Source of the DNA: Drosophila miranda
Lineage: Eukaryota; Arthropoda; Insecta; Diptera; Drosophilidae
Assembly (NCBI RefSeq): GCF_003369915.1
Contig: NC_046677.1
Location: 23,020,913 to 23,084,912 of the forward strand
Direction of reading: 5' to 3'
DNA: 64,000 nucleotides
Below, piece by piece: positions 12,377-23,794 of the stretch. The notes under the pieces are model-generated. The model saw nothing but the letters and a program-made list of their open reading frames with translations, was not told the origin of the DNA and searched no databases. Made by a program: the position numbers and the translations under genes. The stretch's first letter is position 1, and each line of letters opens with the position of its first letter.

Positions 12377-14067
12377 TTTTATACAAAAAGCAAAAAGTAA
12401 ACTAAAAAAAAAAAAAAAAAAAAAAACAACAAAATTTGGATCATTTGAAACATTTTAGTTGATTTTGCCATCTCTACGTAGATCAGAACGGAGCTCAGGG
12501 TCGGCGACTGCGGGCGTACACAGAGGTATACATTTGCTTTCGGTTTGCGGTACATCGAACACAGTGTAAGCATAAATGGTATTGTGGTGGTAAAGTTTTT
12601 GTTTGTTTAAATTTTAACTTTTTCTAGGCGGCTGATATCACCACATGTTACACGCCTCGACAATCGTCTGGGCAGTACACTACGTTTCCCGGGGAGTGAC
12701 ATGGATGCCACAAGATATGAAAAGACATAGTTGCACATTTTTGGTCGATGAATGAAGAAGCGTATGAAGTCATTGCATTAGTTACTCTACATTTATTTTG
12801 ATACTAAAAATGATTATATTTTGATACTAAAAATGATTATATTTTGATACTAGAATACACAAAGATGTCTAATTATTTTTATTGACATCGAATGGGCCAA
12901 AAATATAAATTTAAATCATAGCATAGCAATCATAGCGCTATTCTGTAAAATCAAAATAAATTCATATAAGCTCGACGCGGACTGAGAAAACAAAAATTTT
13001 GTGCATAACAATAAATAAAATTGCATTTCCATTTACTTTTAGCGTTTCTTGGGTTCAGGATCAGGAGCAGGAACCGGAGCCGGAACTCCCCATTTGGTCA
13101 ATTGGCAATTATCTCGATGAATTAGCAGCCGGACAATGGCACAGCAGAGGCGCGTCGCATCCATCCCAGGACACTGAACGAGTGTTGGACATTATACAGC
13201 GAATTCTTTGCGAAAAGAAACCTGCGCCATGCCCCAACATGATTCGTATGATAAGCACTTGTACCTGGTTGCATATAATTCTCCCTGAAATAACCACACA
13301 CCTCTATGTTTCATTTTGTATAAAAATATATAATTCTCAAGTTTATCAAAATATATTAACTTCATTGTCCTTTGTTTGCTTTGAACTAGAGATATGCCGA
13401 CATGCATTCGAACAGTAGGAGCACAAGCACCTCGAGCTCTGCTGATACTATTGAAGAGATATGTTCAAGCTACGCTCACTTCGAAGATCCTGACCCCAGA
13501 CCCCTGACCCGATCCGATACCAGGAGGAAATGTGTTTACCTGTTTGAATAGTCAGCACATTAGTCTAATCGTAAATTAAGTTTATATTTTTCTTCAATAA
13601 AACGAACCTGTAGTTTTTTGTGTTGACTGTTACCAAACTTTTTTGTGTGCACCAGATCTACACAGGAATACGCCTTGAATTGTGTTAGTCGCTTAAATTG
13701 ATGGGGGGGCTCTACAATGCTTATATTTTAGTGATCGCCCAGCGATTCCGAGTATATGACCGATGAGACCACTGAAAATGACCGCGAAGCCGGGATCTCC
13801 TATGACGAATTTGTGCCCACGAGTCGCTCCTCAGTGCTGCCCGTCGGCGGGGCTCAGCATCAGCGCAATCGCGTGGCTGTGCCACGAATTCGCCATGTCC
13901 TCGTAAACCACAATTCGGTGGCGTCGGCCGCCAACACACCGTCAAAGCAGGCGGTCAATCAGGAGGAGAGGCCTCGATTTGGCAATCAATTGAAGCTCCC
14001 GTCGCCACGTGAAAGTCGCATGTGGCCGAATCCACGATGAGATTATCTATCGAAATTGCTACTAAAA
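12377..14067 (+). repeat. Duplicated unit B, copy 2 (about 1.69 kb)
   Basis: This is a direct-orientation copy of 8778-10468. Visible differences include GACATCGAATGG against GACAACGATTGG (near 12890 and 9290), AGAGGCGCG against AGAAGCGCG, AAGCTACG against AAGATACG, and TGCTTATA against TGCCTATA. It is followed at once by Helentron-like copy H2, whereas unit B1 is preceded by H1. Confidence 0.9.
13042..14039 (+). CDS. Uncharacterised gene or captured fragments in unit B2
   Basis: This has the same three protein-like stretches as unit B1 at an offset of 3599 bases: about 13042-13260, 13389-13547 (stop) and 13748-14039. The reading frames are kept. The differences I noticed include S to G in the first stretch (HSRS to HSRG) and R to S in the tail (CSRY to CSSY). 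Conserved frames with few changes fit either a very young duplication or selection, and the copies are too similar to tell. I do not recognise the protein. Confidence 0.4.
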
Positions 14068-14071
14068 ACAA

Positions 14072-15413
14072 CACTTCTTGGACTAAAAAATTGCATTGCT
14101 GTACATGTAAAAATGGTGTAGATACCATGTACAGTCTTAGATACAAGTAAACAGTAGGCGCGATGTTCAAAAGTGAGAATCAGGTGTGATAAGTTTATTA
14201 TAAGTGATAAGTTGATAAGTTATATTGTGACCGATGTGGGAAATCTCGACTTGGCTACACGGGCAATAGGGATATTGCCCATCGATGTTTATGTGGACCT
14301 ATTTTGGAGAGACATTACCCTGATTAAATTGGTTTGGATGGCAGGTAAATTCTGTATGATTTTGTTATACCCGATACTCAAAATGAGTATTGGGGTATAT
14401 TAGATTTGTGGTAAAAGTGGATGTGTGTAACGTCCAAAAGGAATCGTTTCCGACCCCATAAAGTATATATATTCTTGATCAGCATCAATAGCCGAGTCGA
14501 TTGAGCCATGTCTGTCTGTCCGTCTGTCCGTCCGTCCGTCTGTCCGTCTGTCCGTCCCCTTCAGCGCCTAGTGCTCAAAGACTATAAGAGCGAGAGCAAC
14601 GATGTTTTGGATCCAGACTTCTGTGATATGTCACTGCTACAAGAATATTTCAAAACTTTGCCCCGCCCACTTCCGCCCCCACAAAGGGCGAAAATCTGTG
14701 GCATCCACAATTTCGACGATACGAGAAAACCAAAAACGCAGAATCGTAGAGAACGACCATATCTTTTAGACTGCAGAATTTGAATAAGATCGTATTATTA
14801 TTATAGCCAGCATCAAGAAAACAATTTCATTTTTTCTCGCCCTGTCTCTCTCTAACACACACGTAGCATAGCCGGCTTTGCTTAGAGTAAAACATTAGCG
14901 CCTAGATCTCAGAGACTATAAAAGCTAGAGCAACCAAATTTGGTATCCACACTCCTAATATATCGGACCGAGACGAGTTTGTTTCAAAATTTCGCCACAC
15001 CCCCTTCCGCCCCCGCAAAGGATGAAAATCTGGGGATATTCACCGCACTCCTGTTAGATCTCACTATAAAACGTATATCTCAAAATTTCGCCCCACCCCC
15101 TTCCGCCCCCACAAAGGACGAAAATCTGTTGCATCCACAATATTGAGGATACGAGAAAACTAAAAACGCAGAATCATAGATAATGATCATATATATCAGA
15201 TTGCTGAATCTGGATCAGGAACAAATCAATTTGCACTGGCTACGCAGCACCCGACGTCACGCTCAGACTGATTTTCTGTCTCTCTCGCACGTACTCCTTG
15301 TCGTGTCGTTTAATATTAGCGGCGTCTGCCGGAGGAGAGCCATACTGACTTAGTATCGGGTATAACTGTAGAGTTGCGGTGTCCGCAGCAACTCACAACG
15401 TTCCCCCTCGTTT
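14072..15413 (+). mobile_element. Helentron-like (DINE-1/SGM/ISY type) element, copy H2
   Basis: This longer copy of the H1 element has an internal GTCTGTCC/GTCCGTCC block at about 14509-14557. It also carries repeated TTCGCCCC(A/G)CCC-CTTCCGCCCC segments near 14660, 14990 and 15090. The 3' hairpin (GTTGCGGTGTCCGCAGCAAC) lies at 15373-15392, followed by the terminus CCCCCTCGTTT. The internal tandem structure is what H1 lacks. The right end is about 70 bp from the stop codon of the minus-strand gene at 15483. Confidence 0.75.
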
Positions 15414-15482
15414 AGATTTGTTTTTATTTACAAGAAAATTGCTAAGTAATGTAATCAATTAGTAACTAGAAAATTGCACAAC

Positions 15483-17066
15483 CTAAGCCTCCGCTGTCTC
15501 CAGGCTGACATCCATTAGCTCCTTTGTGATTTCGCTCTTGCTCCTCGCAGGACCAATATTACTCAGGGCGTTGGACTCCTGCTCGAGGGCTGGCGGTGGC
15601 AGCTTGAACCCACTGGGGCCACCTAAATTGAGAGCACCACCTGCATAGGGCGGAGGAGCCGCAGTGGTGCTACTCGTACTGCTGGTACTGGCCATCTTGT
15701 AGAGCTGCTGCAGCTGTTGCATGGCATTCTCTTGAACTTGTGGCTGCAGCGGCAGGTTGGGGGCCTGGCTTTCTTCGATCGGACGCCTTGCACTACCCTT
15801 CGCCTTGGGCTTTTGCGGTTTCATGCCGTTCGACCAGCTCTCCAGCCAGGTGGCCCCATTTCGCTCCGTAGAGGTCATCAATCTCTCGGCCTCTTCCTTC
15901 AGTTGCTGTCGGTACTGCTGTCGCAGCAGGGCCTTCTGCTCGGTGGGGCTCACCTGGCGTTTGTTGAACGATTGATCATCCTTGCTGGGCTCCCCAATGG
16001 GTTTCGTCTCCTTCTGGGGCCCCAGCTCGACGAGCACTTGGAAATCGGCATGTTCGCCCAAACGAAAGCCAAAGCCAAGACGTGAATCGGTTCCTGTGTT
16101 AACGATACTTTAATCATTTATATGTACATATCTCGTGTCTTGAATCGTACCTTTTTTAATCGGTGGTATGTTGGAGAAAACTAGGGATAATATGGTTGGT
16201 AGTTCCTGTGGCACAATGAAAGTGGATGCGTTTTGTGCTGTAACGAAATAAAATTTGTATATTTTAGTTGATTTTTTGTGTCATACACAGAGATACAGAG
16301 GAAGAGAGAGATCTCTAGACCAGTTTGCCAAGCCAAGCCCAGCACTTAACTGTAGGCCTGTTGCTTATATAACCTTTTTATGGAGGTTGGGCTTTGGTTT
16401 ACAGATTTACAGATGACTGATTTTACGGCTAACAAAGCGGATGCCTGAAGTTTTTGGCAGTTAAATCTGACTTTTGAAGGTCATATAAGAAAATAAGTTT
16501 GTTTCTTTGAGTCATACTCTAATTCAATTAAATCTACTGCGTATTTATCACTTCCCAAATATTTATACACTTAAGAGTGAACGCTCCTTAACTTTGAACT
16601 TTAATTTACTTAATGACTATCCATAAGTACTTTGGTCTTTAATCTGTGCAATTAAGAACATATCACAGACTTTGCACCATTCTACGCACCCCCATAAAAC
16701 TTAAAGCAAAAACTTATGTGAGGCAAAAACAATGAGCCCGGACTACGACTATCTCCGACTATCCACAACATACATCGCTGATCCAGCGACCTTGACACAA
16801 AGACCGGCAACCACTTGGGTGCCTGGCCTGACCAGGCCAAAGTCTGCTTCGGATCCAAACCAAGCTCCAACAGAGAGAGACGACTGTCAATGGCTTAGAT
16901 GCGGTCGTCAAACCGGTTATAGAGCTGGGCTCTGGGTCTGCGGTAGCTCCAATCTAATCCATTGGAATATACCGATTTTGGGTTACGTTTACTTACTGTA
17001 GAGCAGGCTGAGGAGCAGCGGCAGCCAAAGGCTAGCACAGCCCGGGTAATGTTTTGGCCAAAACAT
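15483..17066 (-). CDS. Predicted secreted, glutamine/proline-rich protein, unknown function
   Basis: The model has three exons: 16997-17066, 16151-16237 and 15483-16093. The phases join (1, then 1) and give 255 residues. The start codon at 17066 opens a short N terminus followed by a leucine-rich hydrophobic run (SLWLPLLLSLLY, about residues 13-24) that looks like a signal peptide. A compact conserved-looking segment follows (PQELPTILSLVFSNIPPIKK, then RLGFGFRLGEHADF), resembling small secreted fly proteins of unknown role. The C-terminal two thirds are low-complexity: an E/Q/K/R-rich helix, basic KPQKPKAKG, and S/T/P-rich and PPP segments. AATAAA lies about 55 bases past the stop codon (plus-strand 15423-15428), right at the edge of Helentron copy H2. 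I do not recognise the family. Secretion is inferred from the leader only. Confidence 0.75.
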
Positions 17067-19929
17067 GATCAGCAGTCAGACTTGGCCAGCTGGTTGCCAG
17101 CATTTAGATTGTGGTGAACCAACTAGATTGCCAAAGCACCAAAAAGAACGAGTAACCTGCAAAGATACACAGCACACAACACATCAACGATTACTTCATG
17201 CCACAAAAAGTGGTGTGGTGTTGCGTTTTACAGAATTTTCGCTGCAGCAACGACGTTTGCGCAACACTCAGACCCGAAATGGCTCTAAGCCATGTCTTGA
17301 GGTTGGTCAGTTGCCGTTGCCCCGTAGCAAGTGCGTCATTTCTACAAATATTTCAAATATGTTGCCAGGTTTTGGCCGTTTGTTTGCGAGATTTCGATTC
17401 CGATTTGTGATATGCAAACACAGATACTCATGCATATGCATGTGTTGCATGTGAATGTGTGCGAGTGGCGGTAAATACAAAAATCCACAACAACAGCAGT
17501 CGGTCGGTCTGTTTGGAAATCACTCTCACTTTTGTTCAATGAGCTTCGTATACAATTTTGTTAAGGTTTTTTTCGGCTTGGCCCGCAACGTAGCTCGCCT
17601 TGTCTATGGGTTTTGTTTCTACTACAGTATATTTTGCTTTTATTTATTACTCGGCAAGGCACTTGGCCTTGTCTTATTTCGGTTTTGATCGGTTTTGATT
17701 GATTTGCGGCTTCTTTCGGTCGCTGTAAACTTCATTTACACTTTACAGTTTACACTCCATTCCGATGGGGCTCAAATTGCTGCTAATAAGCAGGGCAAAC
17801 ATTGCTCAGCTCAGTTCAGTTCAGAAATATTTTATATATTGTTGCATATAAAAATGAAAGTTACTTTAATGGAAAGCTCTGCTATTGCTATTTTTGGCAG
17901 TGTAATTTCTGTTTCAATTTAGGTTTTCTTTTCATTTGTTTGGCTTAAAAACAACACACATAGCACATACGAATGGCATAATTAAAACTAACGTATTTCG
18001 CTCTGTTCGATTTCTTTCTGTTCGAGTGCGCAACGCGTTGACAACCTGCCCGATGCGCGTCTGGGCCGCAACTGAAATGGAGAGTGAGGTGAGTGTCTCC
18101 GGCATGCCACACGCGCGCCAACTCCCCCCTCCCTACCCATCAGTCTTCGAATCAGTCTCGTCTCCGTCTCCAGCCAGAGTTTTTTAGTAAATCACGTAAC
18201 GTTACTCTTGTTGCCGCGCATGCGCACGCTCTCTGTCTGGTCTGGTGTGGTCTGGCCTCCTCGCTTGAGCTCCATTGAGCTGCGTTTGAGGCTGAAACTG
18301 AAACTGAGACGGAGACCGGCTGTTGGCTTCTGCTCCATTAACGTCATCTCTGACTCAAATTGGTGTACTTGGCCTGCGTCTGGGCCTGGGTCTGGCTCTT
18401 TCCTTCTGGGGTCTTTCATAATTTGTTGTCTTTACATTATTTTTTGTTTTTGTTTATTGTTTTTTTGGCACATTTTTGTGGCATTGTGAAAGGTGACTCT
18501 GGGGCTGTTTGGGGGCTTTTCATAATCGGATCATCTTTTGTGATGAATGCAAAACACAGGATGGAAAAGCTAAATGAGGCTAAGCCAAGAAAACTACAGT
18601 GGATATAGGTGGCAGATGAACTGGAGTTTCTTTTTGATACATATTGCAACATTCCTATAAACTGGAATATTGATTAGAAATTGCAACAAGTTGCGTATCT
18701 CTTCGATATCTGAAATACTAGTACATACCTCATAGAAAACCCATTCAAGCCGATTTGTCGCCAAATGTCTGAGGTTCATTGCACCCCATAATTACCATAA
18801 ATATCTACCTGCACTTAAGCACCGCGACATACAATATTATGATACTCAGTGAACCCCGACGTACATGCTTTTCTTATGTTTCTTATGTACGAGTACATAG
18901 TATATATGTATATTTATTTTTATAACCCATGGTATTCGGCGGGGCTAAATAAATGCCACACACGCCCCCTTTAACGACAGCCAGTCTAATTAACAAAGAA
19001 ACACGACATTACCCTATGGACATACATTTTGTTTAATTACCCAAGCATAAAGCAAACGCACTAGAGTACAGTACAGTACGAGTACAAAGCAAACAGTTTA
19101 TGTAATAGGCGTTGCCTGCCACACCACACGCCACACTCCGCAAGAGACCGGCTTTGCGGCCATTTAGGCCCTGTCCGAACGTCCTACGGTCAATGCATGA
19201 AATGCAAACAAATGCCAAACTGCGTCTGCATACCCCTTCAAATGCCATTTGAATGCATTGGCTTGGCTCGGCAATTTTGATGGTTGACTTTTGTACTGCT
19301 GCATTAACCAACAAAAAAATATGCAGACTATTGACACTTTTACAGCATCTTTGTTAAACGACCTTTAGCGGAGTCTCGAATGCGTTTGAGCGGCTGTTGA
19401 CAATAATCAAGTAAATAGGAAAAGGGGCGCTGCGTTTCACAGTGCGCTGAAATTAATAGGGAAACCAGTCGAGACGTTGTACGTCGCTGCTACAGAGCAA
19501 CGGCACACGTGCAGCGGCGCTACGTTTATTACCAAAGACTGTACAGCATTTTATCCTATATATCCTAACTATATTGTGTGTATTATATGTATTGTATTAT
19601 ACTAACACGTGCAAAGCGTTGCTGGGCTGGCTGGCCAGAGCCAAAGACCCTGGGAACCATTTTGAAAGGAGAACCCATGATACCAGCACCCAATAAAGAC
19701 AACGAATGTTTATTCCTTCTGAGAGCATATATTTTATAACCATGATGTCGCTGCTGGGTCGCTGAGTCGACAATGTTGCGTCCCGTCCGCTGCAGCAGGG
19801 ACTTTTCGACGGCGGAATCGTTGGTTCACGCCCACGGTAAATAATGTCGGGCTTCAGCTTCGAGACGCCTAAGTGAATCAGTATATAATTGTGGATATAT
19901 TTTAAAATATATCTGCCTTTACAGATGAG
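17067..19929. other. Intergenic region, no gene supported
   Basis: The sequence is AT-rich with simple repeats. The few open frames are short, lack splice context and have unusual composition. Promoter DNA for the minus-strand secreted-protein gene probably lies just above 17066. Nothing else is supportable. Confidence 0.45.
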
Positions 19930-20019
19930 TTAAGTATAGAATTTCCCCCTCCGCCAGATGCAATCGTAACCCAGCAGGACCGAATCGCCCCCTTGCCCCA
20001 TTGTCATTCTTCGACTTGG

Positions 20020-20379
20020 CCATCGCCAACAAGGACTTTCACTATGAAGACCAAGGGAGGGGCAACTCGGGCTACTAGACTCTAGATAGATCTCGATGTT
20101 GTTAGGTTTAAGGATATACGCGTCCATTCATTTAGATAGTACAGAAAAAACCAGTATTCTACTAATGAGCAAATCCAAATCTTCGAAAGGCCATATCTCA
20201 AAAAAATAGGGCCAGATCGGCGCAGGACCAACCCTCCCAGGATTGTGAGGATTCAGACTGTCGAACAGCATCAAAACCTCGACTTCGAAAATGATGTCGA
20301 TTTTTGGCAAATTTAATGATGTAACCATCATGATTTTTTGTGAAAATCGGGAAAAAATTGATGTCCTTTTTTCCGATGG
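20020..20379 (+). repeat. Diverged direct copy of the palindrome arm
   Basis: About 20142-20300 matches 20461-20590 (CCAGTATTCTACT, CGAAAGGCCATATCTCA, CCCTCCCAGGA). About 20020-20140 matches 20600-20722 (ACAAGGACTTT, GTTAGGTTTAAGGATATAC). The copies are in the same orientation but clearly more diverged than the two palindrome arms are from each other. Foldback-type elements often carry such repeated subunits in their arms. Confidence 0.65.
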
Positions 20380-21270
20380 CAGTCGATTGGCAGGACTCTC
20401 CCGATCACGGAGAGACATGCCACGCCCCGATCGGCCGCCGGATAGCAGAATTATAGCCTACAGGAAAACCAGTATTCTACTGATGAGCAAATCGAAATCT
20501 TCGAAAGGCCATATCTCAGAAAAATAGGGCCAGATCGGTGCAGGACAAACCCTCCCAGGACTGTGAGGATCCAGACTGTCGAACGGCATCAAAATCTGGC
20601 CATCGACAACAAGGACTTTGACTATGGCAATCAAGGGAAGGCTACGCGGGCGAATAGACTTTAGAGAGATTTCGTTGTTGTTAGGTTTAAGGATATACAC
20701 GTCCATATATTGAGATAGTAGATACAAATTTGTTCCACTTGTATATTTATTTATACTAAGCTAAGTTATGATGAATAAAACTATTGAAAAATCATCCTTG
20801 TTGTATTCTGTTTTGGGGAAAATATAGCGGGGAATATAGGGGAAAAATAGCAGAGAAAATGTAATATTTTTGATTGGGGAAAATGTCCTTGATCCTTGAG
20901 AAGGACTCCATTAAATCAGGCACATTTTTTCGATCACAGGAAGGCCCACAAATTAACGCGAAAACTAAATATGTACGGTGGGGTTGTTGGAGTCCTTACC
21001 GAAGGATCAAGGACATTTTTCTGATCACGTGGGGCCATGGCACGCCTCGATCGGGCCACTATTAAGGCAGAAAAAAGGATATATAGATCTGGAGAAAATA
21101 TCCTTGGTCCTTTGTCCTTTATAAGTTCTCCTACAGATCAGGGATGTAATTCCGAACACAGGAAGCTTTTGCACGTCCCGATTGGGCCACAAATAAAGGA
21201 GTAAACAATAAAAGTTGTATCTGTCAATTGTTGTACAACAATCTTTTGTTGTTGTACAACAACAACCATT

Positions 21271-21486
21271 CAAATGGCAGCACCCGAGTATTTCAAAACT
21301 GGGATACCAGGCGAACAGAAATCAGCAGAAGGTCGCTGGTTTAAAAATTGTTTTTAAAATATTTTTTTCTCTTCCGCTTTTTAACCCCCAAAGGTATGCA
21401 ACATATTTTGAGAAAAACCAGCGACCTTCTGCTGATTTCTGTTCGCCTGGTATCCCAGTTCTGAAATACTCGATTGCTGCCATTTG
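21271..21486 (+). repeat. 216 bp inverted-repeat module 1 (MITE-like)
   Basis: The module begins CAAATGGCAGCA and ends TGCTGCCATTTG, with terminal inverted repeats of about 72 bases (including CTGGGATACCAGGCGAACAG). The centre is T-rich and holds CTCTTCCGCTTTTTAACCCC. It is flanked by CAACAACAACCATT on the left and GGTTGTTGTTGT on the right. Confidence 0.85.
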
Positions 21487-21569
21487 ATAGGTTGTTGTTG
21501 TACAACAATTGACAGATACAACTTTTATTGTTTACAACAATCTTTTGTTGTTGTACAACAACAACCATT

Positions 21570-21785
21570 CAAATGGCAGCAAACGAGTATTTCAAAACTG
21601 GGATACCAGGCGAACAGAAATCAGCAGAAGGTCGCTGGTTTAAAAATTGTTTTTAAAATATTTTTTTCTCTTCCGCTTTTTAACCCCCAAAAGTATGCAA
21701 CATATTTTGAGAAAAACCAGCGACCTTCTGCTGATTTCTGTTCGCCTGGTATCCCAGTTCTGAAATACTCGATTGCTGCCATTTG
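21570..21785 (+). repeat. 216 bp inverted-repeat module 2 (palindrome centre)
   Basis: This has the same length and sequence as module 1, with a few substitutions. The symmetry axis of the whole palindrome falls inside it. Confidence 0.85.
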
Positions 21786-21855
21786 AATCGTTGTTGTTGT
21801 ACAACAATTGACAGATACAACATTTATTGTTTACTGTTGTACAACAACAACGATT

Positions 21856-22071
21856 CAAATGGCAGCAATCGAGTATTTCAGAACTGGGATACCAGGCGAA
21901 CAGAAATCAGCAGAAGGTCGCTGGTTTTTCTCAAAATATGTTGCATACTTTTGGGGGTTAAAAAGCGGAAGAGAAAAAAAATATTTTAAAAACAATTTTT
22001 AAACCAGCGACCTTCTGCTGATTTCTGTTCGCCTGGTATCCCAGTTTTGAAATACTCGTTTGCTGCCATTT
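21856..22071 (-). repeat. 216 bp inverted-repeat module 3
   Basis: This is the same module with its core reversed relative to modules 1 and 2. It is the mirror image of module 1 about the axis. The last base of the right end is changed (CCATTTT instead of CCATTTG). Confidence 0.85.
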
Positions 22072-22965
22072 TAATGGTTGTTGTTGTACAACAACAAAAG
22101 ATTGTTGTACAACAATTGACAGATACAACTTTTATTGTTTACTCCTTTATTTGTGGCCCAATCGGGACGTGCGAAAGCTTCCTGTGTTCGGAATTACATC
22201 CCTGATCTGTAGGAGAACTTATAAAGGACCAAGGACCAAGGATATTTTCTCCAGATCTATATATCCTTTTTTCTGCCTTAATAGTGGCCCGATCGAGGCG
22301 TGCCATGGCCCCACGTGATCAGAAAAATGTCCTTGATCCTTCGGTAAGGACTCCAACAACCCCACCGTACATATTTAGTTTTCGCGTTAATTTGTGGGCC
22401 TTCCTGTGATCGAAAAAATGTGCCTGATTTGATGGAGTCCTTCTCAAGGATCAAGGACATTTTCCCCAATCAAAAATATTACATTTTCTCTGCTATTTTT
22501 CCCCTATATTCCCCGCTATATTTTCCCCAAAACAGAATACAACAAGGATGATTTTTTAATAGTTTTATTCATCATAACTTAGCTTAGTATAAATAAATAT
22601 ACAAGTGGAACAAATTTGTATCTACTATCTCAATATATGGACGTGTATATCCTTAAACCTAACAACAACGAAATCTCTCTAAAGTCTATTCGCCCGCGTA
22701 GCCTTCCCTTGATTGCCATAGTCAAAGTCCTTGTTGTCGATGGCCAGATTTTGATGCCGTTCGACAGTCTGGATCCTCACAGTCCTGGGAGGGTTGGTCC
22801 TGCGCCGATCTGGCCGTATTTACCCTAGATATAGCCTTCCGAAGATTAGGATTTGCTGATCAGGAGAATACTGGTTTTTTTCTGTAAGCTATAATTCTGC
22901 TATCCGGCGGCCGATCGGGGCGTGGCATGTCTCTCCGTGATCGGGAGGGTCCTGCCAATCGACTG

Positions 22966-23794
22966 ACATCGGATGATTGCCATAGTCAAAGTCCTTGTTG
23001 TCGATGGCCAGGTCGAAGGATGACGACGGCTTGTCCGGTTAGGATCTTGGAAGGGTTGCGCTTCTGTCCTGTACGTATATATGTTTAAAGTTTGTAACTT
23101 TTCGAACGATCTCGCACCCGATCTTTGACCCGAGAAAGGAAAACCTAATTAATAAAGTATAAACTGTGGTGTGTGTTCCCATTTCGTTGTATTAAAACTA
23201 CTTTCGATTATGTTTTGCATTCATTTTACAGTACAGCAGAGCAGTAGGTAGTATTTTGCGTTTTGGTTTTATTTGATTCGTATCCATATACATTTAACAT
23301 TTAACAAATTGTTTCACAGTTCAGCGACATTATTAATTGTAAATAATTAATTTAGTTTTATTTAATTTGTATTTCTTATATTTTTGGTTGGTTTGTTGTT
23401 GGTTTTGTTTTGTTATTTAGACTACGCACTACACTAACAACGATGTGTAAAAATAAATGTATATTTATGTATATAATATTCTTCGTTTCTGTCTCTGTGT
23501 GGATTTGGTTTGGTTGCGGTTGCGGTTTCCTTTTAGAATCTGTTTAAATTTATAAACACTCTCTTATATAGACAGGCTATAAGATATTGAAATTCCTTTC
23601 TCTAGCTTTCGGGTCGTGCTGTTTCGGGTCTGAATGGTGTTGTTTTTCCCTCGATCTGCAGCTGTTGAACACGACGTGCGTCGCATATGTGGTACAGTTT
23701 CATAGGTAACGAGGTAAAGTGCGCCTTGTTCCGAAATCGACACAGTCAATTCCCATCCACGCTGCCCATAAGGGCTGCCCAGTGCTGCCCATCA
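22966..23794. other. Intergenic DNA and probable 3' UTR of the hoe1-like gene
   Basis: About 22973-23015 repeats part of the palindrome arm (ATAGTCAAAGTCCTTGTTGT) in the right-arm orientation, so the mobile region spills slightly past the palindrome. The rest is AT-rich and probably holds the 3' UTR of the minus-strand gene ending at 23795. Confidence 0.5.

Larger units (their letters stand above)
20380..22965. mobile_element. 2.6 kb palindromic, foldback-like element
   Basis: The left arm from about 20380 and the right arm ending at about 22965 are reverse complements. Positions i and j pair with i + j close to 43343 along the whole length, so the axis is near 21671. For example 20874-21065 pairs with 22278-22469, and 20458-20727 with about 22616-22885. 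The arms are about 0.9-1.1 kb and nearly identical. The centre holds three 216 bp modules, each itself an inverted repeat, spaced by TTGTTGTACAACAA palindromes. Reading frames in it are mirror images of one another and not genes. Long inverted arms with repeated subunits recall FB/Galileo elements of Drosophila, but I cannot match the termini to a known family. Confidence 0.85.

Noticed and set aside
20291-22828. Mirror-image frames in the palindrome (60-100 codons)
   Set aside because: Each appears on both strands because of the inverted repeat, and none has a start context, domain or splice site.
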